From Geminicoccaceae bacterium (lineage in GTDB: Bacteria; Pseudomonadota; Alphaproteobacteria; Geminicoccales; Geminicoccaceae), in the NCBI GenBank assembly GCA_028285265.1, contig JANQPX010000004.1, forward strand, positions 108,513-172,512: 64,000 bases of DNA. The letters are read 5' to 3'. Of the stretch, positions 37,702-47,463 are shown piece by piece (position 1 is the stretch's first letter; each line of letters opens with the position of its first letter). The notes beneath the pieces are model-generated. The model did no database searches and was not told the DNA's origin. It saw nothing but the letters and a program-made list of their open reading frames with translations. The translations under genes were made by a program, and so were the position numbers.

Positions 37702-39870
37702 ATGACATTCCGTGATCAGACACCGGGCGCCATTCGCCTGGATGGCAACGAAACGACAATCATTTTTGCTTGGACCGACGGCTTGCCTGCCATCCTTCAT
37801 CATGGAGAAAAGCTCTCTGAGGATGCGGACCTTTTAGGGATTGCTGCTGCATTAGCGCGTCCGGAAGCTCATGCTACGCTCGATATTAACGAACCCGTTT
37901 CACTGCATCCCGAGCCAAGTCGGGGTTTTCCGGGGCATCCTGCATTAACCGGGAAACGCCGAGATGAGCCCAAAAGCTGGGCGGGCAAGTTCAACCTGAT
38001 CGACATCACAAAACAGCCAAACCGCGTGCGTTTCCATCTTACTGACGAACCTCGTGCGCTCTCTTTGGATCTCGATTGTCAGATCGATCCCGAGTCCGAT
38101 GTGGCAACATTTAGGAGCCACTTATTGAACCGGGGTGACGCACCGTTTATCGTTGACTGGTTGGCCCCTCCGGTCATCGCTCCAGATCGGCGCTATGGCG
38201 AGTTTCTAGCTTTTCATGGCCGTTGGTGCGCTGAATTTGCTATCGAGCGACGGCCTGTTTCTATCGGTACGATGCTCCGGGAGAACCGTCGGGGTCGGAC
38301 CTCCCATGACGCCTTTCCCGGCATCGTTTTGCTAACATCCACGACGGACCAAGAGCAAGGTGTATGCCTCGGGTGTCATCTCGGTTGGAGCGGCAATCAC
38401 CGGCTGCTACTGGAGTGTCTGCCGAATGGCGACAGGCAACTTCAGATGGGGGCTCTCTTCATGGGCGAGGAGGCTGTGATAGCGCCAGGAGAGGCGATCG
38501 AGACGCCGCCGCTCTACATCGCACAATCCATAGGCGGGCTGAACGCTCTTTCGCAAAAGTTTCATGATCATGTCCGAAAACGGATCCTTCAATTGCCCGA
38601 TCCGCATGCGCCTAGGCCGGTGACGGTCAATACTTGGGAGGCCATTTACTTTGATCATCGTCATGAACGACTGACGGCGCTTGCCGATGCTGCAGCAGCC
38701 ATCGGCGCGGAGCGATTTGTCCTAGATGATGGTTGGTTCCGTGGACGCCGGGATGATACCAGCAGCCTGGGCGACTGGTATCCAGACGAGGAGATCTATC
38801 CCCAAGGCCTCGGACCAATCGCTGACTATGTACACGATAAGGGAATGCAATTTGGGCTTTGGGTTGAGCCGGAAATGGTCAGTCCGAATTCTGACCTCTT
38901 CCTTGACCACCCTGATTGGGCACTATCTGTGGATCCCTATCCCATGATCACTGGGCGAAATCAGCTTGTCCTTGATATTGCCCGGTCGGAAGTCAGCAAT
39001 TACCTGTTTGAACGCTTGGCAAGTCTGATCAGCGATCACGACATCGACTACCTGAAGTGGGACATGAATCGGGATCTCACGCTTCCGGGGGGTAAAGGTG
39101 GAACAGCTGTCGCAAGCCGGCAGATCGATGCTCTCTATTCATTGATCGATCGACTTCTCCGCACATTTCCATCCCTCGAGATCGAGAGCTGTGCTTCTGG
39201 GGGAGGACGTATTGACTACGGTATTTTGCAAAGAACCCATCGTTTCTGGGTGTCTGACTCCAATGACACGGTTGAACGTCTGCGAATTCAGTGGGGTTTC
39301 TCCTATTTTTTCCCTCCGGAAGTTATGGGTGCCCATGTCGGCCCTACCTGGAGCCACACCTCGGGCCGAGGGCTTCCAGTCGGATTCCGGGCCCTCATAG
39401 CGAGCTCCGGCCACTTTGGTATCGAGGACGATCTGACCAGGATGAGCGACGCTGATCTTGACGTTCTGTCTGATGCAGTCGAACGTCATAAGGAGGATCG
39501 AGAGATTTGGCATCGTGGCCGCTTCTACCGGCTTCAGACGGTCGATGCCAGCCTGAATGGTTGCATGGCGGTGGCAGCTGATCGACAACACGCAAGGCTC
39601 ATTGTGGCTGCAATCGATCGGCCTGATGTTAGTCTCATGCCTAGGATGCGGCTCCCCGGTCTTCAATCCAATCAGACCTATCGGATCAGGCTCCAATACA
39701 CCTCCGAGACCGTCGATCGTGCCAATCGTCGTTTCGATAACTTAATCGCAACAGACGGGCTCATGCTCCGCGGTGAGGTCTTGGCCATCATTGGGCTAAG
39801 CTTGCCGATCCTCAATGCGCAGAGTGGACTTGCCATTGCGATCGACGCGGTCACAGCCAACGGCGGATAA
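37702..39870 (+). CDS. GH36 alpha-galactosidase
   Basis: A cytoplasmic-type GH36 enzyme of about 722 residues (738 if the ATG at 37654 is used) that removes terminal alpha-galactose. The order is N-terminal beta-sandwich, then catalytic barrel with FVLDDGWFRGRRDD, the nucleophile Asp in DYLKWDMNRD, the sugar-binding ESCASGGGRIDYGIL and the acid/base Asp in RFWVSDSNDTVER. The ATG at 37702 has GGGGAAG just upstream. No signal peptide, so oligosaccharides must be imported. The galactose released could feed the dgoK-dgoA route, though those genes are 7 kb away. Confidence 0.92.
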   Translation: MTFRDQTPGAIRLDGNETTIIFAWTDGLPAILHHGEKLSEDADLLGIAAALARPEAHATLDINEPVSLHPEPSRGFPGHPALTGKRRDEPKSWAGKFNLIDITKQPNRVRFHLTDEPRALSLDLDCQIDPESDVATFRSHLLNRGDAPFIVDWLAPPVIAPDRRYGEFLAFHGRWCAEFAIERRPVSIGTMLRENRRGRTSHDAFPGIVLLTSTTDQEQGVCLGCHLGWSGNHRLLLECLPNGDRQLQMGALFMGEEAVIAPGEAIETPPLYIAQSIGGLNALSQKFHDHVRKRILQLPDPHAPRPVTVNTWEAIYFDHRHERLTALADAAAAIGAERFVLDDGWFRGRRDDTSSLGDWYPDEEIYPQGLGPIADYVHDKGMQFGLWVEPEMVSPNSDLFLDHPDWALSVDPYPMITGRNQLVLDIARSEVSNYLFERLASLISDHDIDYLKWDMNRDLTLPGGKGGTAVASRQIDALYSLIDRLLRTFPSLEIESCASGGGRIDYGILQRTHRFWVSDSNDTVERLRIQWGFSYFFPPEVMGAHVGPTWSHTSGRGLPVGFRALIASSGHFGIEDDLTRMSDADLDVLSDAVERHKEDREIWHRGRFYRLQTVDASLNGCMAVAADRQHARLIVAAIDRPDVSLMPRMRLPGLQSNQTYRIRLQYTSETVDRANRRFDNLIATDGLMLRGEVLAIIGLSLPILNAQSGLAIAIDAVTANGG

Positions 39871-40003
39871 CGGTCGTGCGAGCTGGTTTAAGGCGATAAT
39901 CAACATGCGCGCCCATCCTAACTGAGGCGTCGTATCGACGAGGACGCCTCGCGTACCTATGCTGCTGGCGTTCGGGCGACTTTTGGGCTGAGGAACGTTT
40001 CCC

Positions 40004-42082
40004 ATGAGCAAATCATTGATCCGACTGGGTGTTGACATAGGCGGAACCTTTACCGATGTCGTTTTACAACACGGTGACCGACAAGTCTCAGCCAAGGTTC
40101 TGACGACCTACGCAGCTCCAGAGGATGCGATCCTAGGCGGTATTCGACAGGTCGCGATGAAAGCCGAAGTCGACCCTGGTGAGATCGGCCAGATCATCCA
40201 TGGAACGACGCTCGCGACCAACGCTTTGATCGAGCGGCGAGGTGCCAAGACGGCGCTGATCACCACCCAAGGTTTTCGCGATGTGATTGAGATGCGGACC
40301 GAGTCCCGATTTGAGCAGTATGATCTCAATTTGCTTTTGCCGGAACCGCTTCTCTCTCGCCAGCAGCGCTATACGGTAAGAGAGCGTCTTAGCGCTAAGG
40401 GAGACGTGCTGATTTCACTCGATCGCGCGGAGGTCGAGGAGGTGGTCGAGGCGATTGCCGAGGCTGGCTATGAGAGTATCGCCGTCGGCCTCCTTCATTC
40501 CTATGTCGATGGCAAGCATGAGCGCATGATCCGAGAGGTGATCTTGGATAGGCTCCCTAATGTGGTTGTCTCGCTTTCTTGCGAAGTCTCACCGCAGATG
40601 CGGGAGTATGAGCGTTTCAATACCACGATCGCGAATGCCTACATCAAACCGTTGATGAAGAGTTATCTCGATCGTCTAGGTGACCGCCTTGCCGAGGAGG
40701 GCATCAGGTGTCCCATCTTCCTTATGCATTCGGGCGGTGGGATCATGTCGATCGAAAGTGCTGCCGAATTTCCAGTGCGCCTCATTGAATCAGGCCCTGC
40801 GGGTGGTGCCATTTTTGCCGCGCATATTGCGGCCCGCTACGGGCTCAACAAGGTTTTATCCTTCGACATGGGAGGCACGACGGCGAAAATCTGTCTCATC
40901 AAGAATCAAACACCTAAGACAAGCCGTGTTTTTGAGGTGGCGCGTACCTATCGATTTAAGAAGGGCTCGGGCATGCCAATTTCGATCCCTGTAATCGATA
41001 TGGTTGAAATCGGCGCAGGGGGCGGCTCGCTTGCTCATGTGGATGCGATGCGCCAGATTCGGGTTGGGCCGCAGTCAGCCGGATCGGAGCCAGGTCCAGC
41101 CTGTTATGATCGAGGCGGCGAATGCCCGGCGGTAACTGACGCCGATCTTACCCTTGGCAGGCTCGATCCCGCGAACTTCGCTGGCGGCTCGATCGTCCTG
41201 AAGCCGGAAAAGTCCAAATGCGCGCTCGACCAAGCTGTGGGCCAGCGTCTGGAGATGGACACCATGACGGCGGCATTCGGTGTATCCGAAGTGGTTGATG
41301 AGAACATGGCGAATGCAGCCCGGGTCCATGCGGTAGAGAATGGCGAAGATCTTTCGGACTACACGATGATTGCTTTTGGTGGTGCAGCACCGCTGCATGC
41401 TGGGCGTCTAAGTGAAAAACTGGGTATTGAGCGTTTTTTGGTACCTCCCGGCGCCGGCGTCGGTTCAGCAATCGGTTTTTTGCAAGCACCCTATAGCTTT
41501 GAGGCGAGCCGCAGTCAGCCGATGCGGCTTTCAGCATTTGATGCTGGGGGGGTCAAGGCACTGCTCGCTGAGCTTGAAGATGAGGCGACGCGTTTTGTCC
41601 GTTCTTGCGATATGGCGGCGGAGGTCAACGCTGAGTTCAAGGCCTATATGCGTTATGTCGGCCAAGGGTGGGAAATTCCTGTACAACTCGACGTCGAGCA
41701 AGCGTTAAACCCTGATGTCACGGTCTTAAAGCAGCTGTTCGAACAGGATTACACCCAGCTTTTCGGTCGGCCGGTTGAGGGTCTGGATATCGAGATCATC
41801 GTTTGGGCCGTGAATGCCAGCACCAAACCAAGGATCGTTTTGGAAATCGCTCCGGTAGAGGACGCTGTCGATATGCAGACGGGGGAAACGCGTGAGCTTT
41901 TTGACCCTGGATTGGGCGTGATGGTACAGGCCGGATCGCTACCTCGAGCGATCATGCAAGCGGGTTCTACGGTCCAGGGGCCGGCAGCCATTACCGAAGA
42001 CGAGACCACCATTATCATTCCGAGCAGTCGATATGCTGTCGCTCAGTCGGATGGTTGCATTGACATAAGGCAAAAGGTTTAG
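40004..42082 (+). CDS. hyuA: Hydantoinase/oxoprolinase A-type subunit
   Basis: 692 residues. The N-terminal ASKHA domain is seen as GVDIGGTFTDVVL, IIHGTTLATNALIERRGAKTALI and the second phosphate loop LSFDMGGTTAKICLI; AFGGAAPLHAG follows near residue 460. Such subunits use ATP to open lactam or hydantoin rings with the B subunit, or form part of acetone carboxylase-like enzymes. The substrate is not evident. Confidence 0.92.
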   Translation: MSKSLIRLGVDIGGTFTDVVLQHGDRQVSAKVLTTYAAPEDAILGGIRQVAMKAEVDPGEIGQIIHGTTLATNALIERRGAKTALITTQGFRDVIEMRTESRFEQYDLNLLLPEPLLSRQQRYTVRERLSAKGDVLISLDRAEVEEVVEAIAEAGYESIAVGLLHSYVDGKHERMIREVILDRLPNVVVSLSCEVSPQMREYERFNTTIANAYIKPLMKSYLDRLGDRLAEEGIRCPIFLMHSGGGIMSIESAAEFPVRLIESGPAGGAIFAAHIAARYGLNKVLSFDMGGTTAKICLIKNQTPKTSRVFEVARTYRFKKGSGMPISIPVIDMVEIGAGGGSLAHVDAMRQIRVGPQSAGSEPGPACYDRGGECPAVTDADLTLGRLDPANFAGGSIVLKPEKSKCALDQAVGQRLEMDTMTAAFGVSEVVDENMANAARVHAVENGEDLSDYTMIAFGGAAPLHAGRLSEKLGIERFLVPPGAGVGSAIGFLQAPYSFEASRSQPMRLSAFDAGGVKALLAELEDEATRFVRSCDMAAEVNAEFKAYMRYVGQGWEIPVQLDVEQALNPDVTVLKQLFEQDYTQLFGRPVEGLDIEIIVWAVNASTKPRIVLEIAPVEDAVDMQTGETRELFDPGLGVMVQAGSLPRAIMQAGSTVQGPAAITEDETTIIIPSSRYAVAQSDGCIDIRQKV

Positions 42083-42094
42083 GGAGATGGCATT

Positions 42095-43804
42095 ATGGTA
42101 GTGGAACTGTCGGCCGTGTCCTATCAGGTGATCTGGAACCGTTTGATATCGGTTGTTGAAGAACAAGCACAAGCTCTTGTTAGGACAGCTTTTTCGACTT
42201 CGGTTCGTGAAGCAGGCGATCTCTCAGCTGGGGTCTACGATCTTGAAGGCCAGATGCTTGCTCAGGCCGTTACCGGCACGCCCGGCCACGTCAATGCAAT
42301 GGCTGCAGCTGTTCATCATTTCATTCGTAGGATTGGGCGCGAGAACATCTTTGAGGGCGACATCTACATCACCAACGATCCATGGGAGGGAACAGGACAT
42401 CTCCACGACATTACCGTCGTTAGCCCATCCTTCCTCGATGGCAAAGTCGTCGGGTTTTTCGCCTGCACCGCCCACATCGTCGATATTGGTGGCCGCGGCT
42501 TCGGTGTTGATGCCAACTCGGTCTATGAGGAAGGCCTCTATATTCCGATCATGAAGTTTGCAGAGCGGGGCGTGGTCGACCAGACACTGATCAAGATTGT
42601 GCGAGGGAATGTCCGACAGCCTGACCAGTTGATTGGCGATTTATATGCGCTCGCGACTTGCAATGAAGTCGGCCATCGCCGACTGGTCGATATGATGACG
42701 GAGTTCGGTCTGGACGGACTTGAGGGCGTCTCGGCATTCATTCTTGAACACTCGATGCGTGCTACTGTGGAGCGCATTGCAGCATTGCCTAATGGCGGCG
42801 CCGAGGGGGCGATGACCATCGACGGTTATGATCAGCCCATTACCCTCAAGGCGACGCTTGAGATAAAAGAGGATCGCATTATCTGTGACTTCACCGGCAC
42901 ATCGGGCGTAGCCAAGAAGGGAATCAATGTGCCGGAAGTCTATACCAAGGCTTATGCCTGCTACGCGCTGAAATGTGCGATCGCTCCAGATATTCCTAAC
43001 AACACGGCTTCGCTGGTTCCCTTCGAGATAACGGCTCCAATAGGGTCAATCCTGAACGCTCCCCATCCTGCTCCCGTGGCACTTCGCCACGTGATTGGGC
43101 ACATGATCCCGGATACGGTATACGGCGCATTGGACCAGCTTCTACCAGCAACCGTCCCTGCGGAAGGGGCGGGGAGTCTTTGCAATTTTATGGTTTCCCT
43201 TCGGCCGAGAACCGATTTGCAGGCCCCGAATTCCGCCGAGCGTGCGGAGGTTTTGGCGTTCAATTCTGGCGGTTCTGGTGCGCGCCCTACGTCTGATGGC
43301 CTTAGTGCTACAGCTTTCCCATCGGGTGTCATGACCATGCCGGTTGAGGCAACCGAGAATACTGGACCCGTGCTCATTTGGCGAAAAGAGCTTCGCCCCG
43401 ACAGTGGCGGTGCTGGCACATATCGAGGCGGCCTCGGGCAGTTCATGGAGGTTGGCGCGATGGAGGGCCACGAGTTCGATTTCCAGGCTATGTTTGATCG
43501 CGTCGAACATCCCGCACGTGGCCGGCAAGGTGGATTCAACGGTGCAGCCACCACGATCGCCCGTGATGATCAGGTGAAAATGAGAGGGAAGGGCAAGCAA
43601 TTTGTGCCCCATGGCCGTCGTGTCCTCCTCGCATTTCCTGGTGGTGCTGGCTACGGCGACCCTCTCTTGCGTGATCGCGCGCTCGTGCGTCGGGATCTGG
43701 CGCGAGGATACATTTCTGCTGATGTTGCCAAATCGGAGTACGGCCTCAGCGAGCAAGATGTCCAAGATGTGATGAAGGCGGTCAAACAGGGAAAGTTCAA
43801 TTAG
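42095..43804 (+). CDS. hyuB: Hydantoinase/oxoprolinase B-type subunit
   Basis: 569 residues with HyuB signatures: SVREAGDLSAGVYD, then DIYITNDPWEGTGHLHDI, and the C-terminal GRQGGFNGA. It starts 12 bases after hyuA and forms the enzyme complex with it. No transporter or regulator is adjacent, so the substrate cannot be inferred. Confidence 0.92.
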   Translation: MVVELSAVSYQVIWNRLISVVEEQAQALVRTAFSTSVREAGDLSAGVYDLEGQMLAQAVTGTPGHVNAMAAAVHHFIRRIGRENIFEGDIYITNDPWEGTGHLHDITVVSPSFLDGKVVGFFACTAHIVDIGGRGFGVDANSVYEEGLYIPIMKFAERGVVDQTLIKIVRGNVRQPDQLIGDLYALATCNEVGHRRLVDMMTEFGLDGLEGVSAFILEHSMRATVERIAALPNGGAEGAMTIDGYDQPITLKATLEIKEDRIICDFTGTSGVAKKGINVPEVYTKAYACYALKCAIAPDIPNNTASLVPFEITAPIGSILNAPHPAPVALRHVIGHMIPDTVYGALDQLLPATVPAEGAGSLCNFMVSLRPRTDLQAPNSAERAEVLAFNSGGSGARPTSDGLSATAFPSGVMTMPVEATENTGPVLIWRKELRPDSGGAGTYRGGLGQFMEVGAMEGHEFDFQAMFDRVEHPARGRQGGFNGAATTIARDDQVKMRGKGKQFVPHGRRVLLAFPGGAGYGDPLLRDRALVRRDLARGYISADVAKSEYGLSEQDVQDVMKAVKQGKFN

Positions 43805-43837
43805 CGGTTTTTGCCATAGAGGCGAATCGTTAAGCCA

Positions 43838-44953
43838 CTAGCCGCTAGCCGCATCCAGCTCTGCCCGCAGAGCTTCGATATCATCACGCGGCAGACCAGC
43901 CGTGGCGGCGACCTCGTCCATCCGTTCGATAAACACGCTCGCTTTATCATAGCGGCCCCGTTCGATATCGCGTTGCACCAAATCTTCATAGGCTGTCAGA
44001 ATTTTCTGACCGACTTTCTCTGCCGCCGGCTCTCCATCAACGCCCATGATCAATAGTTTTTCGACGATGCCGAGGGCTGAGTCGGTTCCTTCTGGTGCGA
44101 CGGTCAGGTGGAATTCTGCAATGGCACGATCGGCACGTTCGAGAAGATCATTGATCAAGTCGTTGATCAATTCCTGATGACGCGTGTTCTTGGGAACATT
44201 CCCAAGCCGAACCGATGGCGGCTGAACATTAGTCAATCTGGTCGTCGTAGAAACGTCTGACGTTGGTTCCTCTAGGCTCGCCACCGCCGCTCTCGCAGGC
44301 GGGAATCCGAGTACTGGGCCGCCTGCAGGACCGCGTACTTCTGTCTCGTTTGATACCTCTGCAAGGTCAAGACTCTCCGCACCTGCATCATCGGTCGCCA
44401 GAGTGTCCGCTTGTTGATCATCAAGACTTGCTTCAGTCAGCGTCTCGACATCGTCAACCTCAGAGGTCGCTAATTCAGTCGTCTCCGGCATAACATCCGC
44501 CGTCGCCATGGTATCTTCAGGCGTTGCTGAATCGGGAGTCTGGGTGACCTTGTTCGCTTGGTCGTTTTCAACGGGCTCCGAATCCGTGCGGCGAGTTTCC
44601 CTAAGCTTTCGTAAGCGCTGATTGTAGTCACGCATGGTGTCGAGATCTGAGACCTTTATCGCCTCTCGTATCTTCTTTGAGTAGTCGAGCATCCGCTGCG
44701 TCTTGGTCCGCCAAATCTTATCCTCAAGTGTGCGCTGACCCTTGGAGTCGACGATACCATCAGCGGCGAGCTTCTCGACGAAAGCGAGTGCACCCTGAAT
44801 GTCGTCCTGATCAAGATAATCAGAAAGCTGCTGCTCGATACCGCCATCTTGAGCAGCAAGGCGGGATTGCAGGACCTCGCCAACGTCGCTCTGTAACGCC
44901 CAAGCCGGTGTACTCACGAAATAAAGCAAAAATGCAAGAGAAAGAGCGATCAT
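43838..44953 (-). CDS. Exported hypothetical protein with acidic low-complexity centre
   Basis: 371 residues with a signal peptide (LSLAFLLYFVSTPAWA). Residues 20-120 and 260-370 are mostly helical, with a repeat-like character (DDIQGALAFVEKLAADGIVDS; RYDKASVFIERMDEVAATAG). Between them lies a Thr/Asp/Glu/Pro-rich segment of about 130 residues that is probably disordered. I do not recognise the family. Convergent with hyuB and divergent from the FGD-like gene. Confidence 0.7.
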   Translation of the reverse strand: MIALSLAFLLYFVSTPAWALQSDVGEVLQSRLAAQDGGIEQQLSDYLDQDDIQGALAFVEKLAADGIVDSKGQRTLEDKIWRTKTQRMLDYSKKIREAIKVSDLDTMRDYNQRLRKLRETRRTDSEPVENDQANKVTQTPDSATPEDTMATADVMPETTELATSEVDDVETLTEASLDDQQADTLATDDAGAESLDLAEVSNETEVRGPAGGPVLGFPPARAAVASLEEPTSDVSTTTRLTNVQPPSVRLGNVPKNTRHQELINDLINDLLERADRAIAEFHLTVAPEGTDSALGIVEKLLIMGVDGEPAAEKVGQKILTAYEDLVQRDIERGRYDKASVFIERMDEVAATAGLPRDDIEALRAELDAASG

Positions 44954-45269
44954 CCTCTAATTTCCCAGTTTTCACGGCTGATACATGCCACAGCTCATAC
45001 CAATCTGTCGAATCAAGGCGACGTGATTTTCATCGCCTCTGGGAAAAAACCGAAATCGACCAAATATCTAGGCTAGGAACTCGCTCCCAAGTGAGTGTCC
45101 GAGCCTTCAACAAATGCATCATACGCCCTTGATAAGCGTTTAGTTTCAATTTCACCATTGCTATTCTGGCGTTTCAGATAACGACCTTTGGCACCCAAGC
45201 TTCGAACACCGGGGCATAGAGCGCTACCTTGCCGATGGCCAAAGCGTCATTTTTCCAGTGGAATGTGTC
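44954..45269. other. 316-base divergent intergenic region
   Basis: Lies between the exported hypothetical gene (minus) and the FGD-like gene (plus) and must carry both promoters. I see no clear operator, repeat or RNA gene in it. Confidence 0.4.
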
Positions 45270-46283
45270 ATGCTGACATTGGGTTACAAGGCGTCGGCGG
45301 AGCAGTTTTCGCCACGCGACCTTCTAAACTTCGCTGTTTATGCCGAGGCTGTCGGTTTCGACCAGATTATGGTCAGTGATCATTTTCAGCCTTGGCGGCA
45401 TACCGACGGGCATGCGCCGTTTTCTTTTTCTTGGCTAGGCGCCCTTGGTGAGCGGACAAGTCGCGTCACGATAGGAACAAGTGTCGTCACGCCGACCTTT
45501 CGCTATCATCCTTCAATCGTTGCCCAGGCCATGGCGACACTTGGCGTGCTCTATCCGGGCCGCGTCGTTCTCGGTGTGGGGACCGGGGAATCCCTGAATG
45601 ATGTCCCAGCAACTGGGATGAGTTGGCCACCCTTTAAGGAGCGTTTTGGTCGTCTCAAAGAAGCGATTGATCTCATGAAGCGCCTTTGGAGTGAAGAACG
45701 GGTGACCTTCGAAGGGCACTATTACCAGACAGCTGAAGCCACTCTCTACGACCGGCCAGAAACGCCCATACCGCTTTACGTTGCGGCATCAGGACCAACG
45801 GCGGCAAAGCTCGCAGGTCGCGTGGGCGATGGATTTATCTGCACGAGCGGTAAGCCGAAAGATCTATACACTGAAACGCTGCTGCCGAAGGTATCAGAGG
45901 GCCTGGAGCAGGCGGGGCGAAGTCCTGACGAGCTCGACATGGTGATCGAAATGAAAGTGTCGTTCGATACCGACTTCAACCGTGCCAATGAGGATACGCG
46001 TCATTGGGCTGCGCTTGCCTTGTCGCCGGAGGAGAAAATGGGGATCGAGGATCCGATCGAGATGGAGCGGCTTGCAGATGCCCTTCCCGTCGAGCGCGCG
46101 GCCAGTCGCTGGATAGTCTCGAATGATCCGGAAGAACATGTTGAACGGTTGTCCGAGACAATTGATCTTGGATTCACCCATTTGGTGTTTCACGCACCTG
46201 GCCAAGACCAGCAGCGCTTTCTCGACCTCTATGCCGAGCTCGTTTTGCCAAGGTTACGCGACCGCTATGGCGCTGCGGTCTGA
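45270..46283 (+). CDS. F420-dependent glucose-6-phosphate dehydrogenase-like oxidoreductase
   Basis: 337 residues from the ATG at 45270 (a GTG at 45258 would add four). The protein is collinear with mycobacterial Fgd1: LGYKASAEQF at the start, VSDHFQPWRH, GHAPFSFSW, GTSVVTPTFRYHPS, LGVGTGESLND, GDGFICTSGK, DPIEMERLADALP and LVFHAPGQDQQRF. In Fgd1 the Asp-His and Trp of SDHFQPWRH are active-site residues; here they are D37, H38 and W42. The Lys of TSGK, which binds the sugar phosphate, is also kept. Known members oxidise glucose 6-phosphate while reducing coenzyme F420. No F420 synthesis genes lie in this window. Stand-alone gene. Confidence 0.85.
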   Translation: MLTLGYKASAEQFSPRDLLNFAVYAEAVGFDQIMVSDHFQPWRHTDGHAPFSFSWLGALGERTSRVTIGTSVVTPTFRYHPSIVAQAMATLGVLYPGRVVLGVGTGESLNDVPATGMSWPPFKERFGRLKEAIDLMKRLWSEERVTFEGHYYQTAEATLYDRPETPIPLYVAASGPTAAKLAGRVGDGFICTSGKPKDLYTETLLPKVSEGLEQAGRSPDELDMVIEMKVSFDTDFNRANEDTRHWAALALSPEEKMGIEDPIEMERLADALPVERAASRWIVSNDPEEHVERLSETIDLGFTHLVFHAPGQDQQRFLDLYAELVLPRLRDRYGAAV

Positions 46284-46407
46284 CCTCTGGCATATCGAAG
46301 CTTGCGATCGCCAAGTGGCAATCGAACATGGAACGAAGTGATGCGGGGGAGGCCGCCATAGGTTTGACCTGTTTCGGCGGGCAAGATGTGAGCTGGAGCA
46401 AGCTCTG

Positions 46408-47463
46408 ATGCGCGTCGCTGATTTTGACTTTGATTTACCCAAGGAATTGATTGCGCAGCGCCCGATGACGCCACGTGAGCGGGCTCGCTTGCTCTTGGTC
46501 GGTCAAGACGACGTTTTCGATCATCATGTCGAGGATTTACCCAGTCTTTTGACGCCAGGTGACCTCTTGGTCTTCAACGATACGCGGGTCCTGCCTGCAC
46601 GTCTCACAGCGAGGCGCGGTCAAGGGCGTGTGGAACTCACCTTACATCAACCGATCGATTCGATGCGATGGCGGGCATTCGCTAGGCCAGCTAGGAAATG
46701 TCGCGTCGGTGACCAGCTTCAGATTGGGCCTAGCTTCGATGCCGTGGTGATCGAGCGTGGTGTACACGGAGAGATCGCCTTGAGCTTTTCCCTCGATGGG
46801 CCCGCCCTGATTCAGGCGATAAAGCGTTACGGGCGAATGCCGCTCCCTCCCTATATTAAGCGCGGCGACGAAAGAGACGAAAGCGACAATCATGACTACC
46901 AGACGCTGTTTGCTCGTCACGATGGTGCCGTTGCCGCGCCGACGGCATCGCTTCACTTTACCAAATCGCTGATGACGCAACTCGCTGATCGAGGTGTTTC
47001 GCATAGTTTCGTCACACTGCATGTGGGTGCAGGGACTTTTCTTCCCGTGCGTGCTGAAGACACCGATGACCATGAGATGCATGCTGAGCGATTCGAGCTC
47101 AGCCCAGCCACGGTCGCTGCGATCGAGCATACGCAGTCAACGGGTGGTCGGGTGATTGCCGTAGGCACCACGGTGATGCGCACGTTGGAAGGAAGTGTTT
47201 CGGAAAACGGTCGGCTTCGCGCAGGGCGAGGGGTGACGCGCCTCTTCATTACACCAGGTTATCGCTTCAATGTGGTCGACCGACTTTTGACCAATTTTCA
47301 CTTACCGTGCTCGACGTTGTTCATGTTGGTGTCGGCCTATTCGGGCTTGGCGCGCATGCAAACTGCCTATGCTCATGCGATCGATGAGCGCTACCGTTTC
47401 TTTTCCTACGGCGATGCTTGTCTCCTGTCGCCGTCGGTCATTGCGCGGGGAGCACGCGCATGA
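46408..47463 (+). CDS. queA: tRNA preQ1(34) S-adenosylmethionine ribosyltransferase-isomerase
   Basis: 351 residues, full length. Family signatures [54 protein letters not shown] and [14 protein letters not shown] are all present. It transfers and rearranges the ribose of SAM onto preQ1 at position 34 of tRNA, making epoxyqueuosine. Its last four bases overlap the start of tgt. Confidence 0.97.
   Translation: MRVADFDFDLPKELIAQRPMTPRERARLLLVGQDDVFDHHVEDLPSLLTPGDLLVFNDTRVLPARLTARRGQGRVELTLHQPIDSMRWRAFARPARKCRVGDQLQIGPSFDAVVIERGVHGEIALSFSLDGPALIQAIKRYGRMPLPPYIKRGDERDESDNHDYQTLFARHDGAVAAPTASLHFTKSLMTQLADRGVSHSFVTLHVGAGTFLPVRAEDTDDHEMHAERFELSPATVAAIEHTQSTGGRVIAVGTTVMRTLEGSVSENGRLRAGRGVTRLFITPGYRFNVVDRLLTNFHLPCSTLFMLVSAYSGLARMQTAYAHAIDERYRFFSYGDACLLSPSVIARGARA

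Noticed and set aside
40004..42082. Acetone carboxylase alpha/beta subunits as an identity for hyuA-hyuB
   Set aside because: The small gamma subunit of acetone carboxylase is absent, so the generic hydantoinase/oxoprolinase call is safer.
46284..46407. preQ1 riboswitch before queA
   Set aside because: I looked for the short hairpin with an A-rich tail close to the ribosome binding site and saw none; queA-tgt in alphaproteobacteria is usually not riboswitch-controlled.
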